Shown piece by piece: positions 20,449 through 29,762 of a stretch of DNA of 64,000 nt. The translations under genes were made by a program, and so were the position numbers. This stretch comes from Mucilaginibacter saanensis. GTDB taxonomy: Bacteria; Bacteroidota; Bacteroidia; Sphingobacteriales; Sphingobacteriaceae. Every line of letters starts with the position of its first letter. Within the stretch, counting starts at the first letter, position 1. The DNA lies in assembly GCF_014200575.1 (NCBI RefSeq), contig NZ_JACHBZ010000009.1:56144-120143 (forward strand), given 5' to 3'. The notes under the pieces are model-generated. The model searched no databases and was not told the DNA's origin. It worked only from the letters and a program-made list of their open reading frames with translations.

Positions 20449-21063
20449 CTAAAACAATCCGTTTATTTCCCGCTCAATCAATTGTACAATGGTTCCCATA
20501 TCTTCGGTATTGTTGGCAAAGTCAAGGTTGTCTTTATCCAAGATCAGCAATTTGCCAAGCTTGTAGTTTTTGATCCATTTATCATACTTCTCGTTCAGTT
20601 TGGACAGGTAGTCTAAACGGATACCTATTTCGTACTCACGGCCCCGGCGCTGTATATTGCTAACCAGGGTAGGTACGGATGCCTTAAGATAAACCAGCAG
20701 ATCGGGTGGTTTAATATATTCGGTTATATTATCAAATATCGACTGATAGTTTTCGTAATCGCGGGTGGTCATGAGGCCCATATCATGCAGGTTTTCGGCA
20801 AAAATATAGGCATCCTCATAAATGGTCCTGTCTTGCAAAATATTGCGCCCGCTTTTCTGAATATCAAAAATCTGGCGGTAGCGGCTATTCAGGAAATATA
20901 TCTGCAGATTAAAGCTCCAACGCTTCATGTCGCTGTAAAAATCTTCCAGATATGGATTGTTATCAACAGCTTCAAATAATGGTTCCCATCCATAGTTCCG
21001 GGCCAGCATTTCGGTAAGGGTGGTTTTGCCGGCACCTATGTTTCCTACAATAGCTATGTGCAT
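20449..21063 (-). CDS. Deoxynucleoside kinase
   Basis: A 204-residue salvage kinase of the dNK/deoxyguanosine kinase family that phosphorylates deoxynucleosides. P-loop GNIGAGKTT is at residues 7-15, the ILQDRTIYEDAYIFAENL region carries the Asp-Arg catalytic pair, and RGREYEIGIRLDYL is the LID-region arginine cluster. Substrate range (deoxyadenosine/deoxyguanosine is common for bacterial members) cannot be told from sequence alone. Confidence 0.88.
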   Translation of the reverse strand: MHIAIVGNIGAGKTTLTEMLARNYGWEPLFEAVDNNPYLEDFYSDMKRWSFNLQIYFLNSRYRQIFDIQKSGRNILQDRTIYEDAYIFAENLHDMGLMTTRDYENYQSIFDNITEYIKPPDLLVYLKASVPTLVSNIQRRGREYEIGIRLDYLSKLNEKYDKWIKNYKLGKLLILDKDNLDFANNTEDMGTIVQLIEREINGLF

Positions 21064-21203
21064 GTGATATGAGTTGTTGTTAATTCAATAATAATGTAAA
21101 CAGTTGAAAGCTTTAACGAAAAATAGCCATTAAAGTTTAACCACTGCCCGCAGGTAATTCCTAAAAATACATTTTGAATGACGAACAATCAACAGTCAAC
21201 CAG

Positions 21204-22199
21204 TTAAAATTTTCTGAACCCGATAATTTCCCTTACCTCCCTGATGGTTTTTGACGCACTTTCACGGGCCTTATCAGCACCTAAAGCGGCTACTTTACTT
21301 AGGTATTCAGCATCGCCGGCAATGGCGTTAATACGGTCGCGGATAGGGGCGGTAGCAATGATCATATCCTCGGCCAGTTGTTTTTTCAAATCACCGTAAC
21401 GGATGCTGCAGGTATTATAAAGGTTATCAAAATGAGCCAAAGTATCTGCCGATGAAACCACTTTCATCAGGTCAAACAGGTTTTGGATCTCTGATGGTTT
21501 GGTCTGATTTTCGGTAATGGGGCCGCTGTCAGTTACCGCGCGCATTACCTTTTTGCGGATAGCTTCAGGAGTATCGCCCAGGAAAATAGCATTGCCTTCA
21601 CCTTCTGATTTACCCATTTTTCCTTTACCATCAAGCCCGGGTATTTTTACCAGGTTGCTGCTGTAATTAAAGGCGTAAGGTTCCGGAAAATAGTCATGAT
21701 TATACATCCTGTTAAAGCGGTTGCCAAAGGTGCGGGCCATTTCCAGGTGTTGTTCCTGATCTTTACCAACAGGTACTTTGGTAGCTTTATGAATAATAAT
21801 ATCTGCAGCCATTAATACCGGGTAGGTAAGCAGGCCCGCGTTCACGTTTTCGGGGTTGGCACGCACTTTATCCTTAAAGGAGGTACTGCGTTCCAGCTCG
21901 CCCAGGTAGGCGTTCATGTTCAGATAAAGATATAATTCAGCTATCTCCGGCACGTCAGACTGTACATAGATAGTTGCTTTTTCAGGGTCAATACCGGCAG
22001 CCAGGTACTCTACCAGCACCTGCTTTACATTGGTGTGCAGATTGGCAGGGGTTGGGTGCGTGGTTAACGAGTGCAGGTCGGCGATAAAGAAGAAGCAATT
22101 AAACTCCGACTGCATTTTTATAAAATTTTGCAGCGCTCCGTAGTAATTTCCTAAGTGCAGATTTCCGGTTGAACGGATGCCACTAACAACAGTTTCCAT
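21204..22199 (-). CDS. trpS: Tryptophan-tRNA ligase
   Basis: A 331-residue class I aminoacyl-tRNA synthetase charging tRNA-Trp. The HIGH-like motif is HLGNYYGAL (about residues 16-24), the KMSKS-like loop is GKMGKSEGEG (about 194-203) and the specificity segment AADIIIHKATKVPVGKDQEQHLE is intact. Length fits the bacterial TrpRS family. Divergent from the acyltransferase gene with only a short shared upstream region. Confidence 0.96.
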   Translation of the reverse strand: METVVSGIRSTGNLHLGNYYGALQNFIKMQSEFNCFFFIADLHSLTTHPTPANLHTNVKQVLVEYLAAGIDPEKATIYVQSDVPEIAELYLYLNMNAYLGELERSTSFKDKVRANPENVNAGLLTYPVLMAADIIIHKATKVPVGKDQEQHLEMARTFGNRFNRMYNHDYFPEPYAFNYSSNLVKIPGLDGKGKMGKSEGEGNAIFLGDTPEAIRKKVMRAVTDSGPITENQTKPSEIQNLFDLMKVVSSADTLAHFDNLYNTCSIRYGDLKKQLAEDMIIATAPIRDRINAIAGDAEYLSKVAALGADKARESASKTIREVREIIGFRKF

Positions 22200-22202
22200 A
22201 GG

Positions 22203-22232
22203 TTGCGAAAGTAAGTATTTTTTCTATTTTTG
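22203..22232 (+). promoter_or_regulatory. Bacteroidota promoter, near-leaderless
   Basis: TTG (22203-22205), exactly 19 bases, then TATTTTTG (22225-22232), matching the TTTG-N19-TAnnTTTG consensus of the Bacteroidota housekeeping sigma factor. Only six bases separate the -7 box from the ATG at 22239, so transcription would begin at or next to the start codon. Confidence 0.55.
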
Positions 22233-22238
22233 ATGATG

Positions 22239-22988
22239 ATGAAAATCATATTGAAAAAAGTACACATCTATTGTTATGTGCTTAGCGTAGCCTTATCATA
22301 CTTTATATTATGGCCCTTTTTTTATTATTGTTCCCGAAAACCCGAGCGTTATAAAACCATGAACCGTTTACGCCGGGCATGGGGCTTTTTCAGTTCGGCC
22401 GCGGTAGGTTTTTTTTACCGCTTTAAATATGAAGAACCTGTTGACTGGAGCAAAACCTATATTGTGTGCCCTAATCATACCTCTAATCTTGATATTGCCG
22501 CTATGTGCATCCTGGTTAATAATAACTGCAGTTTTTTGGGCAAGCAGGAGCTGGAAGATGGTTTGGTGACCGGCCTGTTTTTTCGCTCGGTTGATATTCC
22601 GGTAAACCGGGATAGTAAAATGTCATCGTTCCGGGCGTTTAAAAAGGCTGCGGAAAAACTGCACGATGGTATTTCAGTAATTATATTTCCGGAAGGGGGG
22701 ATCGCAGATCAGTACCCACCGCAATTATGTCCGTTTAAAAATGGCCCGTTCAGGCTGGCTATTGAACTAAAAATACCTATCCTGCCGGTAACATCAGCCA
22801 ATACCTGGCAAATGTTGTGGGATACCGGCACCAAACATGGCAGTAAGCCAGGTGTTTGTGATTTTTTTGTGCACAAACCAATTGATACTACTCATTTAAC
22901 TATTGATGATGCCGATGCCCTGCGCGACAAGGTATACGGCATTATGAAACAAAAGTTGGAAGCGCCCACACAGTTAGCCGCAGTTTAG
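22239..22988 (+). CDS. 1-acyl-sn-glycerol-3-phosphate acyltransferase family protein, copy 1
   Basis: A 249-residue membrane-associated PlsC-type acyltransferase that would add the second acyl chain in phosphatidic acid synthesis. Motif I NHTSNLD (HX4D) is near residue 80 and motif III FPEGG near residue 150; an N-terminal hydrophobic segment anchors it. Of the possible starts (TTG 22230, ATG 22233, 22236, 22239), ATG 22239 aligns with the paralog's MKLTLKRVHTY start. The paralog begins 39 bases after this gene ends. Confidence 0.88.
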   Translation: MKIILKKVHIYCYVLSVALSYFILWPFFYYCSRKPERYKTMNRLRRAWGFFSSAAVGFFYRFKYEEPVDWSKTYIVCPNHTSNLDIAAMCILVNNNCSFLGKQELEDGLVTGLFFRSVDIPVNRDSKMSSFRAFKKAAEKLHDGISVIIFPEGGIADQYPPQLCPFKNGPFRLAIELKIPILPVTSANTWQMLWDTGTKHGSKPGVCDFFVHKPIDTTHLTIDDADALRDKVYGIMKQKLEAPTQLAAV

Positions 22989-23013
22989 CTTGTGCTTAAG
23001 TGAGTATTTTTTC

Positions 23014-23021
23014 TAATTTTG
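23014..23021 (+). promoter_or_regulatory. Possible -7 box before second acyltransferase
   Basis: TAATTTTG fits TAnnTTTG and ends six bases before the ATG at 23028, the same geometry as in front of copy 1. A TTG at 22990-22992 gives 21 rather than 19 bases spacing, so the -33 element is weaker. Confidence 0.4.
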
Positions 23022-23027
23022 GTCGCG

Positions 23028-23759
23028 ATGAAATTGACGTTGAAAAGAGTACACACATATTTTTACAGGTATAGTGTCGCAATCTTTTTCATACTTTTTT
23101 GGCCTGTACTCTACCTGCTTAGCAAACGGCCGCGGCTTTACAAATACATCAATAAATTAAGGCAGAAAATCGCATTTATAAGTTCAGCATCAGCAGGTAT
23201 CTTTTACCGGGCACAATATGAGGCGCCGATTGACTGGAGCAAAACTTACGTGATATGTCCTAATCATACCTCAAATCTTGATGTATCGGCTATCAGCACC
23301 CACCTTAACAATTATCATTGTTTTATTGGTAAAGAGGAGTTACTGGATAATTATGTATTGAACTTTTTTTTTAAAACAATTGATATCACTGTTAACCGGG
23401 AAAGTAAAATGTCATCGTTCAGGGCATTTAAGATAGCTGGAGACAGGTTAAAGAATGGTGTAAGTGTAGTAATATTCCCGGAGGCTACCATTCCGGACGC
23501 TTATCCTCCTGCTTTACATGCCTTTAAAAATGGTCCGTTCAGACTGGCTATTGAAATGAAAGTGCCCATAATTCCCGTAACATCGCTGAACACCTGGAAA
23601 GTGCTTTGGGATACCGGAAAGGAATTTGGCAGCAGACCCGGAATTTGTGATATATTTGTACATAAACCCATTGAAACAGCTCATTTAACGTTAGGCGATG
23701 CAGATGCGCTGCGTAATGAGGTTCACGCTATTATTAAACAAAAACTGCAACAGGCATGA
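23028..23759 (+). CDS. 1-acyl-sn-glycerol-3-phosphate acyltransferase family protein, copy 2
   Basis: A 243-residue paralog of copy 1 (shared IDWSKTYVICPNHTSNLD, MSSFRAFK, FKNGPFRLAIE). The HX4D motif is intact, but motif III reads FPEAT instead of FPEGT/FPEGG: the glycine that helps bind the glycerol phosphate is Ala. This might change acceptor choice (inference). ATG 23028 is preferred to the upstream GTG/TTG candidates by alignment with copy 1. Its stop overlaps the gatC start by four bases (ATGA), so gatC is translationally coupled. Confidence 0.86.
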   Translation: MKLTLKRVHTYFYRYSVAIFFILFWPVLYLLSKRPRLYKYINKLRQKIAFISSASAGIFYRAQYEAPIDWSKTYVICPNHTSNLDVSAISTHLNNYHCFIGKEELLDNYVLNFFFKTIDITVNRESKMSSFRAFKIAGDRLKNGVSVVIFPEATIPDAYPPALHAFKNGPFRLAIEMKVPIIPVTSLNTWKVLWDTGKEFGSRPGICDIFVHKPIETAHLTLGDADALRNEVHAIIKQKLQQA

Positions 23760-24046
23760 CCATAGATAAAGAAACAGTTGAAAAAGTTGCCCACCTGGCC
23801 CGCTTGGAACTTAGCGAAACTGAAAAACAGGAAATGATTAAGGATATGAGTAAGATTCTTGATTTTATGGCTAAGCTTAATGAACTGGATACATCAGGTA
23901 TTGAACCACTGGTATATATGACCGAAGATGTAAATGTTTTACGTGACGACGTGGTGAAACAACAAATAACCCACGAGGAGGCATTGGAAAATGCACCTAA
24001 GCACGACGAGAATTACTTCCTGGTAGCCAAGGTGATTGAAAAGTAA
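23756..24046 (+). CDS. gatC: Asp-tRNA(Asn)/Glu-tRNA(Gln) amidotransferase subunit C
   Basis: A 96-residue GatC, the small subunit that wraps around GatA and stabilises the GatCAB amidotransferase used to make Gln-tRNA(Gln) or Asn-tRNA(Asn). It shows the family's VEKVAHLARLELSETE start and the C-terminal LREDxV-like LRDDVV and NAP segments. It overlaps the upstream acyltransferase by ATGA; gatA and gatB are not in the window. Confidence 0.93.
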   Translation: MTIDKETVEKVAHLARLELSETEKQEMIKDMSKILDFMAKLNELDTSGIEPLVYMTEDVNVLRDDVVKQQITHEEALENAPKHDENYFLVAKVIEK

Positions 24047-24188
24047 CCGGGATTTTAAATTATAAAGTGAAAAAGTTATTGATATTTAGATAGTTAAGTA
24101 TTAAGTATCTTTTGAGTTTTGAATTTTTAATTTTGAGTTTTCTGCTGTAACAATTGTACCGATACCTTAGTCCAAACGAAAAATATAT

Positions 24189-24929
24189 ATGGAGCCATTA
24201 GATACTGCCAAGCCATTAATAACCATTAAGGATATCGGACGTAAATACGTGATAGGGGCCGAAGTAATTCATGCTCTTAAATCGGTTTCGTTATCCATTA
24301 ATAAAGGTGAGTTTGTGGCATTGATGGGGCCATCGGGTTCGGGCAAGTCAACATTAATGAATATTTTAGGCTGCCTGGATACGCCAACCAAAGGCGAATA
24401 TATATTGAACGGCATTAACGTAAGTCATATGACCGATAATGAGCTGGCCGAGGTGCGCAACTCTGAAATTGGTTTTGTTTTTCAAACGTTTAACCTGCTG
24501 CCACGCAACACCGCCCTTGATAATGTTGCCCTGCCTTTAATTTACGCGGGCATCAGCAAAGAAAAACGTACCGAGAGGGCATCTAATGCGCTTAAAAATG
24601 TTGGATTAGGTAACCGTATTGATCACAAGCCAAATGAACTTTCAGGAGGGCAAAGGCAGCGTGTGGCCGTTGCCCGTGCGCTGATCAATGATCCATCCAT
24701 TATTTTGGCCGATGAGCCAACGGGTAACCTTGATACCAAAACCTCTATCGAGATCATGGGGTTAATTGAGGATATACATGCCAAAGGTAATACTATTATA
24801 CTGGTAACGCACGAAGAGGATATAGCCCTGCACGCCCACCGCATAGTACGTATGCGCGATGGCCTGATAGAAAAAGACTATCTCAATACCGAGATTCAAA
24901 CCGTGAACAGACGGGTAGAGGAGGTATAA
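24189..24929 (+). CDS. ABC transporter ATP-binding protein, LolD/MacB type
   Basis: A 246-residue ATPase of the LolD/MacB/FtsE group that powers mechanotransmission-type transporters (lipoprotein release, macrolide or peptide export). Walker [10 protein letters not shown] is near residue 46, the signature LSGGQRQR near 156, Walker B IILADEP and the H-loop VTHEED follow. No permease is adjacent; the MacB-like permease at 34067 is a plausible partner (inference). A weak GTAAC(24146)-N17-AGTC sequence upstream resembles the ECF-type motif in front of that permease. Confidence 0.9.
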   Translation: MEPLDTAKPLITIKDIGRKYVIGAEVIHALKSVSLSINKGEFVALMGPSGSGKSTLMNILGCLDTPTKGEYILNGINVSHMTDNELAEVRNSEIGFVFQTFNLLPRNTALDNVALPLIYAGISKEKRTERASNALKNVGLGNRIDHKPNELSGGQRQRVAVARALINDPSIILADEPTGNLDTKTSIEIMGLIEDIHAKGNTIILVTHEEDIALHAHRIVRMRDGLIEKDYLNTEIQTVNRRVEEV

Positions 24930-24974
24930 GGGTGTGTTAAGTTATAAAGTCCATCTTCTCAACTTCCAACCCTT

Positions 24975-26027
24975 TTACTCTATTTCCTGCTGGTTTAATT
25001 TGCCAGCATTAACCCACCACCAGTACCATTTACCGCCTGTTGCTTTAGCCGGGTTAAAATGAGCAACGTCAAAGCTGCCATTGCCGGTTAACGAGCCCTG
25101 TATTTCATAAACCTTTACGGCCTGGTGGTTTCTGTCCCAGGTTAATGGTTTGCCGGGTTCGCATAGCTCAGGCATTTTCTTACGGTCGGTAAATAAAAAA
25201 TAGGCTTTACTGCTGCCAATAATTGTTGCCTTATCCTGTTCGTCAACACAAACAGCGGTGCGTTCATCTGCGGCAATACCTTTGGCAAATACATTCCAGT
25301 TTTTAATTATCCGGCTTAAAAATACCACGTGCCTGCCCGGCCTGCCACGGGTTAAATAATGCTGGTCTGTAATAACCTGTTTAAGATACGGGGCATGTAA
25401 AAAATCGTTATTATAAACTTTAACCAGGCTGTTGTAAGGGTTAGCGAGGGCTGTATCGGCTGTAAGGCTGCCGTCTTCGCCGCTGTAATAAAAGCCACCC
25501 AATATTGCGCAGCCCGCACTGGTGCCGCCAACCGGGGCGTGTTTAACGTTAAGCAGGTAGTTGATGGCATCCATGGTTTTGGTGCCGCGCCAAAACTTCA
25601 TGTAGTTTGACTGGTCGCCTCCGGCAATAAAAAGCATTTCGGCGTTACGTATAATTTGGGCAACAGTATCATTATTTGCTAGCTGTCGCGAGTCAATTTT
25701 AAGCGTTTCAACCGAGTTTACCTTACCCAGCTGGTTAATGTAGATATTATAAGCATCTGTGCCGGCTGCGCGTATAATTACCACATCACCGCCGCCACTG
25801 CGGTTAATGAGCCATTTGAAGGCCGCATCCACATCCTTACCGCCGCCTATCATGGCAATACCAGCTTTAACGGGCGTGTTCACGTTGGCCGTATCTCCAA
25901 TAATGCCAATGGAGGCCGGACGATGCGGAATATGCTGATCAATTTTAACAGTATCAGAAGCACCATTTGCCCAAGAGGTAAAACCAAGATTGAACAGCAT
26001 GCTTAGTAAAAATATATAATGCATCAT
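24975..26027 (-). CDS. Secreted cyanophycinase-like peptidase (S51 family)
   Basis: A 350-residue exported protein (signal peptide about 1-21, ending SWANG). It carries the class I glutamine amidotransferase-like fold of peptidase S51. Nucleophile-elbow GGTSAGCAILGG (Ser near residue 172) and the preceding AGGDQSNYMKFW match cyanophycinases, which cut beta-Asp-Arg dipeptides from cyanophycin; GIAADERTAVCVDE is the usual following block. The family also includes peptidase E with other substrates, so cyanophycin use is not proved. It is a single gene. Confidence 0.85.
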   Translation of the reverse strand: MMHYIFLLSMLFNLGFTSWANGASDTVKIDQHIPHRPASIGIIGDTANVNTPVKAGIAMIGGGKDVDAAFKWLINRSGGGDVVIIRAAGTDAYNIYINQLGKVNSVETLKIDSRQLANNDTVAQIIRNAEMLFIAGGDQSNYMKFWRGTKTMDAINYLLNVKHAPVGGTSAGCAILGGFYYSGEDGSLTADTALANPYNSLVKVYNNDFLHAPYLKQVITDQHYLTRGRPGRHVVFLSRIIKNWNVFAKGIAADERTAVCVDEQDKATIIGSSKAYFLFTDRKKMPELCEPGKPLTWDRNHQAVKVYEIQGSLTGNGSFDVAHFNPAKATGGKWYWWWVNAGKLNQQEIE

Positions 26028-26209
26028 GAAAAATTAACAGTCACAATTTACTAAGATGATTAATTTAAACGCGATATTTTCACCAGGATAAAAATCTAAC
26101 ATATTTGAAGCCTCGTATTTGGATACAATGAGTAACGTATTATATAATTAAAGTGTTTTTTGTGAACATTTTACTATATTAACGGTTATTCTTGTTTTAA
26201 GTAGAATTA

Positions 26210-27412
26210 ATGATCACACCTCCTGTTCCGGAAAATGAAAACGAGCGTATTGCTGCGTTGCATTCCTATAATATTCTGGATACCTTGCCCGAAATTGGGT
26301 TTGAAGAAATAACCCTTATTGCATCAGAAATTTGCCAAACGCCTATTTCGTTGGTGAGTCTTATTGATAGTGACCGGCAATGGTTTAAATCAAACCGGGG
26401 ACTTCAGGTTACCGAAACCCCAAAGGATTATGCTTTTTGTGCACATGCCATTTTGCAACCAGATAAGGTGATGGTAGTGAATAATGCCCTGGAGGATGAA
26501 CGGTTTGCTGATAATCCGCTGGTTATTAATAAGCCCGATGTTATATTTTATACCGGAGTGCCCCTGGTTACCCCTGACGGTTATGCTTTAGGCACGCTTT
26601 GTGTTATTGACAATAAACCTAAAGAGCTGTCAGAAACGCAGATAGCCGCTTTGAGAGCGTTGGCGGGACAGGTGGTGACGCAGCTGGAGTTGCGAAAGAA
26701 AAATAATGAGCTGCATGAGCTGAGTGCCGAGTTAAAACGATCAAACGAATACCTGGAGCGTTTTGCTGTGATGGCGGCCCATGATATACGCAACCCGCTC
26801 ACCAGTATTTTACTCACCAGTAAGATATTAAAAGATCGATTTAAAGATAAGCTTGACGAGAAGGGAAATAAATTTCTGGATATTATCAACAGTTCATCAC
26901 ACAAATTGCTGAGCTTGTTAGAGGATATGCTTGATTATTCAAAGTCAAACAAAATGTTGTCGCAAAATAAAGCTGAAGTCGATATTTTGCCGCTGTTTCA
27001 GGGAATAATAAAATTAACCGACGCCCCCGAGTGCTTTATTATAAGAATACCCGCTGCGCCTGTAAAAATAATAACCTCGGTTGTTGCTTTTGAACAGATC
27101 ATTATTAATCTTTTGAATAATGCTGTCAGATACAATAACAAGCCAACTGGTATCATAGAAATTGACTTTAGCGAAGATAGTCAGTTTTATATATTCAGCG
27201 TTACCGATAACGGGATTGGCATAGCTACCGAAGATTTTGAAAAAATATTTGAATCAATGGTTACGCTTGGTCAACGGGATCGTTTTGACAAGGATGGTTC
27301 AGGAATAGGCCTCTGCACAGTAAAAAGCCTGGTTGAGGCTCTTGGCGGCACTATATCCGTAAACTCGGTAGTTAACGAGTTTACTACATTTACTTTTACG
27401 CTTAAAAAGTAA
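26210..27412 (+). CDS. GAF-domain sensor histidine kinase
   Basis: A 400-residue cytoplasmic two-component kinase without membrane segments. The GAF domain spans about 25-160. A HisKA domain follows with the phospho-accepting His191 in MAAHDIRNPLTS, and a HATPase domain carries the N-box NLLNNAVRYN, G1 DNGIGI and G2 GSGIGLCTVKSL. No response regulator lies next to it, so it is an orphan kinase. It is convergent with the GH19 gene, 22 bases apart. Confidence 0.9.
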   Translation: MITPPVPENENERIAALHSYNILDTLPEIGFEEITLIASEICQTPISLVSLIDSDRQWFKSNRGLQVTETPKDYAFCAHAILQPDKVMVVNNALEDERFADNPLVINKPDVIFYTGVPLVTPDGYALGTLCVIDNKPKELSETQIAALRALAGQVVTQLELRKKNNELHELSAELKRSNEYLERFAVMAAHDIRNPLTSILLTSKILKDRFKDKLDEKGNKFLDIINSSSHKLLSLLEDMLDYSKSNKMLSQNKAEVDILPLFQGIIKLTDAPECFIIRIPAAPVKIITSVVAFEQIIINLLNNAVRYNNKPTGIIEIDFSEDSQFYIFSVTDNGIGIATEDFEKIFESMVTLGQRDRFDKDGSGIGLCTVKSLVEALGGTISVNSVVNEFTTFTFTLKK

Positions 27413-27434
27413 ATGCAGTAAACCTGTTGTTTGA

Positions 27435-28445
27435 TTAATATTTATATGGCTCAATTTTGCCGCATGAGCAGGCGCAATTGGCATCGGTAATACCAAGTTT
27501 CTTTAAAAAGAACTGATAAAAGCCAATACGGTCATTCATGCTGTACATGTTTTCACCTTTGTTACACTCCACGTCGCCGTTTACAATGTTGATGGTCATG
27601 CCAAACCCCGGGGTGCGCCCCTTGGCCTTATCAACGGCATTAGGCTGCCATTTACCAGTCATTACATCATGTGCCGATGGTTTGTGGCTTTCCGGTGTCA
27701 TCCAGAAATAGATAGCGGCTTTAAAGGCTACCACCGGGTCTGTTTCAACCAGGTCAGGGTTGTTCAGTAATATTTTAGGATCACCAAAAATACAGTTAGA
27801 TGCCAGGCCATAATTACCATTGTAACTTAGCTGCATAGGGCCGCGGCCATAATATTTCTTGCCTGCAACTGGCGGATATTCGTCACTTTCGGCAATGTAG
27901 GTTAAAGCGGTATTGCTCTCGTGTATCAGCATTAATCCATCGGTATAGGTGGCGTTTACACCGTGACGGGTTTCATGGGCAATGTTTGCAAAAAATGCGG
28001 CTAACTCTTTTTTATTAAGGGTTGGGTCAAACTGGGTGCAAAAGTTGCCGTAATCAACGCTGAAAGTACTGTCGGGTTTTTGTTTAGCCCAGGCTTCGTT
28101 CCAGTCGCCATCCTGACGTACGATTGCCGTTTTTCCTGTTTTTTTATCGGTACGAACATATTGATAAACGGAGAGTGCGCGCCTGGTTACCTTGATCTTG
28201 ATCTGTCCGAGCTCGTCTGCTGCCTTTATAAAAGCGGCATAAGTGTAAAATTTATCGCGTTGAGGAAAAAGATCATTAAATTGTTGCTCGCTTAACAGGC
28301 CCGATATGGATATCGCTTTGGCAGGCGGGGTATCCTTAGCCGCTGTTTGCGAACTGCCGCCGCTGTTACCGCAGCTAAGGGCCGAAACCGCCAGAACCGA
28401 GAATAGCACTATTATTAATTTAGATGATATGATGATTGATTTCAT
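27435..28445 (-). CDS. Glycoside hydrolase family 19 (chitinase-like) lipoprotein
   Basis: A 336-residue surface or periplasmic lipoprotein. ATG 28445 is preferred to an upstream in-frame start at 28553 because it gives a clean lipoprotein signal MKSIIISS...SALSC with lipid-bearing Cys near residue 25. The GH19 core has the catalytic Glu in AHETRHG, and YYGRGPMQLSYNGNYG is the family substrate-cleft signature. GH19 enzymes cut chitin or, in some bacterial members, peptidoglycan; Mucilaginibacter-type soil bacteria commonly degrade chitin. Substrate is not certain. Confidence 0.9.
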   Translation of the reverse strand: MKSIIISSKLIIVLFSVLAVSALSCGNSGGSSQTAAKDTPPAKAISISGLLSEQQFNDLFPQRDKFYTYAAFIKAADELGQIKIKVTRRALSVYQYVRTDKKTGKTAIVRQDGDWNEAWAKQKPDSTFSVDYGNFCTQFDPTLNKKELAAFFANIAHETRHGVNATYTDGLMLIHESNTALTYIAESDEYPPVAGKKYYGRGPMQLSYNGNYGLASNCIFGDPKILLNNPDLVETDPVVAFKAAIYFWMTPESHKPSAHDVMTGKWQPNAVDKAKGRTPGFGMTINIVNGDVECNKGENMYSMNDRIGFYQFFLKKLGITDANCACSCGKIEPYKY

Positions 28446-28571
28446 GATTTGTGATTTTATCTGAAGCAGACGACACTGCCCTTTATAGATATTTATAAAC
28501 ATCAATAACGTAATAAGCAATATTGAGTTTTCAAATATCCTAATAAATCTCATTTTCTTATACCACGATGC

Positions 28572-29639
28572 CTATTGTGGGAAAATTTGTTTCAAATCAT
28601 TTTTCAGATACGTATCTTCAATAAAATCGAGTAATTCTTCCAGCGTTTGGTTTTCGCCGGCATAAACGTCAATATCGCATTTTAATGCAAAGTCAAGCAG
28701 GTTGTTTTGGTCAAGGTTAAATCTTTCCTTTTTGAGTATTTTTTTAGAAACCTTTTTCAGGTAAAATTCTATACGATTGGCCTCCTCTGATTGTTTTTTG
28801 AATCTTATGCTTCTGGTATTAATATTTGTAAGGATTACCGCGGTAGTTTCCTTTTCAATATGAATGCGTGATAAATTTATCCTGAGGTCCCGGAGTGTTT
28901 TATCCCATAGTGTTTGATCACTGTTGTTCAGTTTTTTACCCAGGTTTGGTATCCCCAGTAGCCACATTTTTAATCGCTGATTACCTATAGGCAACATTAT
29001 ACTATGCAGGGTTACGCTTTCAATATGTTTGATGCTTTCAATTTCACTTAAAACCATTTTGGCATTGGCGGGTAGCTTTACAGATGTATTTTTATCATAA
29101 ACCACCAATGACAGAGGACTCCCTGAAACAAGATTGTTGTATATGTATTTGTTCCTGAGTTTTGCTGAAGTTGAAGCATCAGCATAACACGCTGCTATAT
29201 TTTTACCGCTTTCAAAAAGAGAAACCGGGACTGAATTATTTTTATTTTTAAAGTTTACCTTTAATTGCGATAAGTTTTTTAAAACTTCCTCCAGATCAAA
29301 AACAGTGGTATCTGTTAATACATTATAATATTCCTTATGTTCCAGGCCTATCTCTAATTTGTTCATAAATAAGCCATCGGAAAAAAACCTGCGGTAAATA
29401 GGTTTTGTACCACTTGAAAGCTTGGCAAATTGCATAACGCCTCTTGCATCGCAAAACTTATCCTCGCTGCCCCAAAACTCGCTGCCCCCTTTTAAGCGAT
29501 CCTTAACGCAGCCAAAGTTTCTGATAAACGGGCTTTTTACATCAAGTTTCAGAATAGGCCAGGAGGGTTTTTTTAGTTTATTTGTTTCCGGCAAAATTGG
29601 TCTTAGATCAACAATGGGAAATGTTATGGAATAATGCAT
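28572..29639 (-). CDS. Hypothetical protein, 355 residues
   Basis: A soluble protein with no signal peptide or membrane segment that I do not recognise. The N-terminal third is rich in aromatic and charged residues (WPILKLDVK, FIRNFGC, GSEFWGSEDKFCDARGVMQF). The C-terminal third is helical and Lys-rich, ending in an acidic/helical tail (LEELLDFIEDTYLKNDLKQIF). Base composition is clearly more AT-rich than the GH19 gene beside it. It is divergent from a small AT-rich membrane-protein gene 123 bases away, so the two may be one acquired module. No function is assigned. Confidence 0.7.
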   Translation of the reverse strand: MHYSITFPIVDLRPILPETNKLKKPSWPILKLDVKSPFIRNFGCVKDRLKGGSEFWGSEDKFCDARGVMQFAKLSSGTKPIYRRFFSDGLFMNKLEIGLEHKEYYNVLTDTTVFDLEEVLKNLSQLKVNFKNKNNSVPVSLFESGKNIAACYADASTSAKLRNKYIYNNLVSGSPLSLVVYDKNTSVKLPANAKMVLSEIESIKHIESVTLHSIMLPIGNQRLKMWLLGIPNLGKKLNNSDQTLWDKTLRDLRINLSRIHIEKETTAVILTNINTRSIRFKKQSEEANRIEFYLKKVSKKILKKERFNLDQNNLLDFALKCDIDVYAGENQTLEELLDFIEDTYLKNDLKQIFPQ

Positions 29640-29762
29640 AATTTATAGAAATTAAGCTTTTGAACTTTATAGTTTTAACTGATCAAGGCAGTATATAAAA
29701 ATAATGATTTATTAATAAACATATCTGTTAATTTTATACAACCTATATTTTCAATAATCAGA

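Noticed and set aside
27413..28553. Upstream start for the GH19 gene at 28553
   Set aside because: It would place 36 extra residues before a clean lipoprotein signal peptide; ATG 28445 is much more likely.
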